24,125 bases of DNA from an uncultured Clostridia bacterium (GTDB lineage: Bacteria; Bacillota; Clostridia; Christensenellales; Borkfalkiaceae), in assembly GCA_947629735.1 (NCBI GenBank), contig CANREX010000004.1, forward strand, positions 1 to 24,125, read 5' to 3'. Shown here piece by piece: positions 21,153-24,125 of the stretch. The stretch's first letter is position 1; each line of letters begins with the position of its first letter. Under the pieces are notes generated by a model that did not search any database, was not told the DNA's origin, and worked only from the letters and a program-made list of their open reading frames with translations. The position numbers were made by a program, and so were the translations under genes.

Positions 21153-22160
21153 ATGAAAAAACTCACTGCATTTTTACTGTCTTTGGCGCTGTGCGTGCTC
21201 TGCGCGTTCTGCGTTGCGGGCTGCAACGACGATGACGACTACGAAGTTTTCGTGCCCGACGGCGCGCCCGCGCTTTCAATCGCGGGTATAGAGTGGACGG
21301 AGGCGGACAGGTACTTTGACGTCAACGTCGTGGACGCTTCCGCGATAGGCTCTTTCGTGACGGGCGGCATGCGCGCGGACGTCGCGATAATGCCCGTGAA
21401 CGCGGCGGTAAAACAGCTCGGAAGCGGCGAAAATTACACCCTTTTGGGCACTGTCACGCACGGCAATCTGTATCTTCTCAAAAAAGAGGGCGGTGAGGAT
21501 ATATCCGTCGCCGCGGACTTGAACAAACTTGTCGGCAAGACGGTGGGAATAATCAATCTCAACAACGTCCCCGGGTTGACTTTTAAGGTGATTTTAAATG
21601 ACAACGACCTGCCTTTCAACGTGCTCACGGAGGGGGTAGCCGCCGCGGAAGATAAAGTCAATTTGAAGGACGTCAACGCGAACGCCGTCCTCCCCACGAG
21701 CGCGGACTGCGATTATTTCGTCGTGCCCGAGCCCGCCGCCACCACAAAGGTTACAAAGACGCAGGGCAAGCTCTCGATAGCGGGAGATCTGCAAGCGCTT
21801 TACGGCGAGGGCGGATATCCTCAGGCGGTCGCCGTCGCGAAAAAGTCGATAGTCAAAAACGACCCCGCCGCGATAAGGGCGTTTATAGACTGCTTCTCCG
21901 TTTCCAAAAATTGGATAATGGCGGAGAGCACCACCCCGTACATGATTTACGAGGAGATTGACGACATGACGGAGGGGGATATGGCGCACGCGTTCACCGC
22001 GGACAACCTCACCAAACAGGTTATTCAAAACTGCGGGATAAACTATGAATCCAATTCTACGGGAAAGGACAAGATAATTTCCTTTATGCAGAAGCTTAAC
22101 GCGGTTTCGGGCAACGCGTGGGGAACTCCCTCAAACGACTTCTTCTACGTTGCGCAATAA
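21153..22160 (+). CDS. ABC transporter substrate-binding lipoprotein (NMT1/THI5-like)
   Basis: A 335-residue binding protein with a lipoprotein signal (lipobox VAGC, Cys24) followed by an acidic linker (NDDDDYEV). The body reads VFVPDGAPALSIAGIEW, FVTGGMRADVAIMPVNAA and THGNLYLLKKEG, then VGKTVGIINLNNVPGLTFK. This is the two-lobed fold of the COG0715/NMT1 group that delivers pyrimidines, sulfonates or related small molecules to SsuC-type permeases. The ligand is not deducible; several members of this group carry thiamine precursors. GAGGTAAC precedes the ATG. The gene lies 20 bases behind the TM1266-like gene and 90 bases ahead of the permease. Confidence 0.88.
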   Translation: MKKLTAFLLSLALCVLCAFCVAGCNDDDDYEVFVPDGAPALSIAGIEWTEADRYFDVNVVDASAIGSFVTGGMRADVAIMPVNAAVKQLGSGENYTLLGTVTHGNLYLLKKEGGEDISVAADLNKLVGKTVGIINLNNVPGLTFKVILNDNDLPFNVLTEGVAAAEDKVNLKDVNANAVLPTSADCDYFVVPEPAATTKVTKTQGKLSIAGDLQALYGEGGYPQAVAVAKKSIVKNDPAAIRAFIDCFSVSKNWIMAESTTPYMIYEEIDDMTEGDMAHAFTADNLTKQVIQNCGINYESNSTGKDKIISFMQKLNAVSGNAWGTPSNDFFYVAQ

Positions 22161-22177
22161 AATTTTACGGATATTAT

Positions 22178-22245
22178 AGATTTTACAGGCAAGTAGATTG
22201 TACGGGCAAGCAGATTTTACAAGCAAACAGTTTTTACAGGCTGAA
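22178..22245. repeat. Four 17-bp tandem repeats between binding protein and permease genes
   Basis: Units at 22178-22194, 22195-22211, 22212-22228 and 22229-22245 follow the pattern AGATTTTACAGGCAAGT, with a few differences each (for example AGATTGTACGGGCAAGC). The last unit reaches to within six bases of the permease ATG and supplies its only ribosome-site candidate (CAGG). Confidence 0.85.
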
Positions 22246-22250
22246 ATAAG

Positions 22251-23024
22251 ATGAAAGACTTTTTGTGCGGCAAAAAATTCAATTTCATATATTCGCTTTT
22301 AGCCGTCGCAATGATGTGGGCGGTATGGCTTATCGTGGGCGCGGCGGTGAATAACGAATATCTCGTCGCGCCGTTCGCGCCCGCCGCGCGCGAGTTTTTC
22401 TCCCTCTTCGCAAAGACGTTTTTCTGGAAGGCGGCGGCGCGCACCCTTTTGAGGACGGCGGCGGCGTTTGTTATATCCTTTGTCTTAGCCCTGCCGTGCG
22501 CGTGCCTTGCCGCGCTCTTCAAACCCTTTGAATCTTTCATGCGCCCGATAGCGGCGTTCTTCCGCTCGCTGCCCACAATGGCGGTTTTGCTTCTGATAAT
22601 CGTCGTGCTGACCCCGTCAACCGCGCCGTCGGCGGTCGCGTTCCTCGTGCACTTCCCCATGATATATTCCCAGCTCTGCGAGGGGATAAGCGGGGTTGAT
22701 AGGGGGCTTTTGGAGATGGCGAAGGTGTATAATCTTTCCCGCGCGGAAAGGCTGAAATACATTTATCTGCCGCATATTCTGCCGTCTACGATAGTCAACA
22801 CGGGCGTGAACCTCTCGTTCGGGCTTAAAATAGTTATCTCGGCGGAAGTTATGGCGTCCACCTACACGGCGATAGGCGGAATGATGAGCGAAGCGCAGAG
22901 CTTTATCAATCTTCCCCGCCTCGCCGCGCTGACGGTGTTTGCCGTCCTGTCGGGGATAGTTATAGAGCTGATATTTTCCGCGCTTTCCCGCGCGCTGTTC
23001 AAGTGGAGGGGCAAAGATGATTGA
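22251..23024 (+). CDS. ABC transporter permease (SsuC/TauC family)
   Basis: A 257-residue membrane protein with about six hydrophobic segments, beginning with FIYSLLAVAMMWAVWLIVGA (about 12-31) and ending in ALTVFAVLSGIVIELIFSAL. The EAA-type coupling loop lies at about 152-178, from GLLEMAKVYNLSRAERLKYI to the PHILP that closes it, and contacts the ATPase. PHILPSTIVNTGVNLSFGLKIVISAEVMAS is typical of importers for sulfonates, nitrate or pyrimidines. It overlaps the ATPase gene by eight bases, so the two are translationally coupled. The ribosome site is weak and sits inside the last 17-bp repeat upstream. Confidence 0.92.
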   Translation: MKDFLCGKKFNFIYSLLAVAMMWAVWLIVGAAVNNEYLVAPFAPAAREFFSLFAKTFFWKAAARTLLRTAAAFVISFVLALPCACLAALFKPFESFMRPIAAFFRSLPTMAVLLLIIVVLTPSTAPSAVAFLVHFPMIYSQLCEGISGVDRGLLEMAKVYNLSRAERLKYIYLPHILPSTIVNTGVNLSFGLKIVISAEVMASTYTAIGGMMSEAQSFINLPRLAALTVFAVLSGIVIELIFSALSRALFKWRGKDD

Positions 23025-23667
23025 AATTCGCTCTCTCGGCGTGAAATACGGCGACAAAATCGTCTATGATAATTTCGACCTCGACATAGCGGAAGGCGGG
23101 ATAACCTGCGTGCTCGGGGAGAGCGGCTGCGGCAAGACCACGCTTTTAAACGCCGTTGCGGGGCTTGTGACCTGCATGGGGGATATCCCCCGCTTAAAGT
23201 GCGCGTACGTGTTCCAGACGCCCCGCCTCGTGCCTAACCTCACCGTCGGCGGCAATCTGCGCCTCGTGTGCAAGGACGGGGAGAGGGTGCGGAAACTTAT
23301 GGATATGACGGGGCTTGCGGGAATGGAAAACCGCTATCCTTCGTCGCTTTCGGGCGGGGAGGCGCAGAGGGTCGCGATAGCCCGCGCATTCCTGTACGAC
23401 TGCGACATTTTGCTCATGGACGAGCCCTTTTCTTCCCTCGATTTAAAGCTCAAAATTTCCATAATGGACAGCTTCTCAAAGATGCGTGAAGATAGCGCGA
23501 CGACCACGCTTTTTGTCACTCATGACATCGACGAAGCTCTCTATTTATCCGACGATATAGCGCTGATAAAGGACGGGAAAATCGCTTATAACGTAAAATC
23601 AAAAGAAAAATTCGGATACGGCGAGCACCCCGCGCGGAGGGAACTCATTTCGGAAATATTGAAATAG
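23017..23667 (+). CDS. ABC transporter ATP-binding protein (SsuB/TauB family)
   Basis: A 216-residue ATPase that powers the import. Walker A is GESGCGKTT (34-42), the Q-loop lies near 67 (FQTPRLVPNLTV), the signature LSGGEAQRVAIARA is at 111-124, Walker B ILLMDEPFSSLD at 131-142 and the switch histidine in THDIDEALYLS at 169. The N-terminal LGVKYGDKIVYDNFDLDI is the usual start. At 216 residues it is slightly shorter than typical family members (about 240-260), with a compact helical region (65-110). It starts within the permease end (ATGATTGA) and closes the operon before a bidirectional terminator. Confidence 0.95.
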   Translation: MIEIRSLGVKYGDKIVYDNFDLDIAEGGITCVLGESGCGKTTLLNAVAGLVTCMGDIPRLKCAYVFQTPRLVPNLTVGGNLRLVCKDGERVRKLMDMTGLAGMENRYPSSLSGGEAQRVAIARAFLYDCDILLMDEPFSSLDLKLKISIMDSFSKMREDSATTTLFVTHDIDEALYLSDDIALIKDGKIAYNVKSKEKFGYGEHPARRELISEILK

Positions 23668-23711
23668 CGCGATAAAAATCAAAAAGGGCAAAAAATATTA
23701 AAATAGGCAAA

Positions 23712-23736
23712 AAAGGAGCGGCAAAACCGCTCCTTT
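23712..23736. terminator. Bidirectional terminator between the ABC operon and ychF
   Basis: AAAGGAGCGG (23712-23721) pairs perfectly with CCGCTCCTTT (23727-23736) around CAAAA. An A run precedes it and T-rich sequence follows, serving both strands. Confidence 0.85.
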
Positions 23737-23810
23737 AAATTTAAGTTTTTCCTTTAAAATTGCGAAAGACAGGCGAATATGCGCCGATCAAAGCGCGGAG
23801 ATGTCGCCAT

Positions 23811-24125
23811 TTAAACGTTGAATCTGAATAAAATGACGTCGCCGTCCTTTACGACGTAATCTTTGCCCTCACTTCTCACCTTGCCCTTTTCGCGCGCGCC
23901 GACCAGCCCGCCGCAGTCGAGCAGCGTCTTGTAGTCAACGACTTCCGCGCGGATAAAGCCTCTTTCGAAATCGGTGTGGATAACTCCCGCGGCTTGCGGG
24001 GCTTTCGTGCCCTCGGTTATCGTCCACGCGCGGGTTTCCTTTTCGCCCGCGGTGAGGAAGGATATCAGCCCCAAAAGGGAGTAGCTCTTTTTTATCAGCC
24101 TGTTGAGCCCGCTCTCTTCCAAGCC
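23811..24125 (-). CDS. ychF: Redox-regulated ATPase YchF, C-terminal part (partial)
   Basis: The frame is open to the right edge and shows the last 104 residues of YchF, an Obg-family P-loop protein that prefers ATP to GTP and is linked to the ribosome and stress response. The nucleotide-binding part is outside. LIKKSYSLLGLISFLTAGEKETRAWTI and TKAPQAAGVIHTDFERGFIRAEV are the very conserved TGS-domain region, and YVVKDGDVILFRFNV is the standard C-terminus. The true start lies beyond 24125. The gene converges on the ABC operon. Confidence 0.96.
   Translation of the reverse strand, partial: GLEESGLNRLIKKSYSLLGLISFLTAGEKETRAWTITEGTKAPQAAGVIHTDFERGFIRAEVVDYKTLLDCGGLVGAREKGKVRSEGKDYVVKDGDVILFRFNV

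Overview
The window looks like chromosomal DNA of a low-abundance or uncultured Clostridia-type Bacillota (Firmicutes). The grounds are a sigma-K sporulation sigma factor, Bacillus/Clostridium-type NdoA (MazF), LspA-RluD and Der-PlsY gene pairs, consensus TTGACA/TATAAT promoters often with an extended TGn -10, and GGAGG-type ribosome sites. GC content is moderately high and A/T-rich only between genes. No phage, transposase, integrase or CRISPR genes are present. The exact lineage cannot be fixed from the sequence alone.

Left part (1-4700): the tail of an FAD-dependent dehydrogenase is followed by a long gene-free stretch holding several short tandem repeats, a tRNA-Glu(CTC) gene with its promoter, a perfect 17-bp hairpin that overlaps the tRNA CCA end, and a 127-bp tandem repeat carrying copies of the tRNA 3' end. 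An iron-type alcohol dehydrogenase follows, behind an unusually long A/C-rich leader. Next come a MarR-type regulator with a large palindromic operator over its own promoter, and an uninterrupted sigK gene with a sigma-E/sigma-K-like promoter.

Middle part (4700-17100) is mostly housekeeping: tyrS, yigZ, ilvE (minus strand), a recX-birA-nnr operon, a Na+/Ca2+-type antiporter behind a yybP-ykoY (Mn2+) riboswitch with terminator, a solitary mazF/ndoA toxin gene, lspA with a long charged tail overlapping rluD, a small three-helix membrane protein, der and plsY.

Right part (17100-24125): a small membrane protein on the minus strand, a large aconitase-superfamily hydratase, a His/Cys-rich lipoprotein on the minus strand, then an operon of a TM1266-like small regulator plus a complete ABC importer (lipoprotein binding protein, permease, ATPase). 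This operon starts with a compact structured leader whose last hairpin both hides the ribosome site and looks like an intrinsic terminator. I recognise no known riboswitch class in it, and it is the best candidate here for something undescribed. The window ends in the C-terminus of YchF on the minus strand.

Two genes (lspA and the membrane protein at 17179-17655) have a TATAAT box exactly six bases before the ATG and no ribosome site, which suggests leaderless mRNAs.
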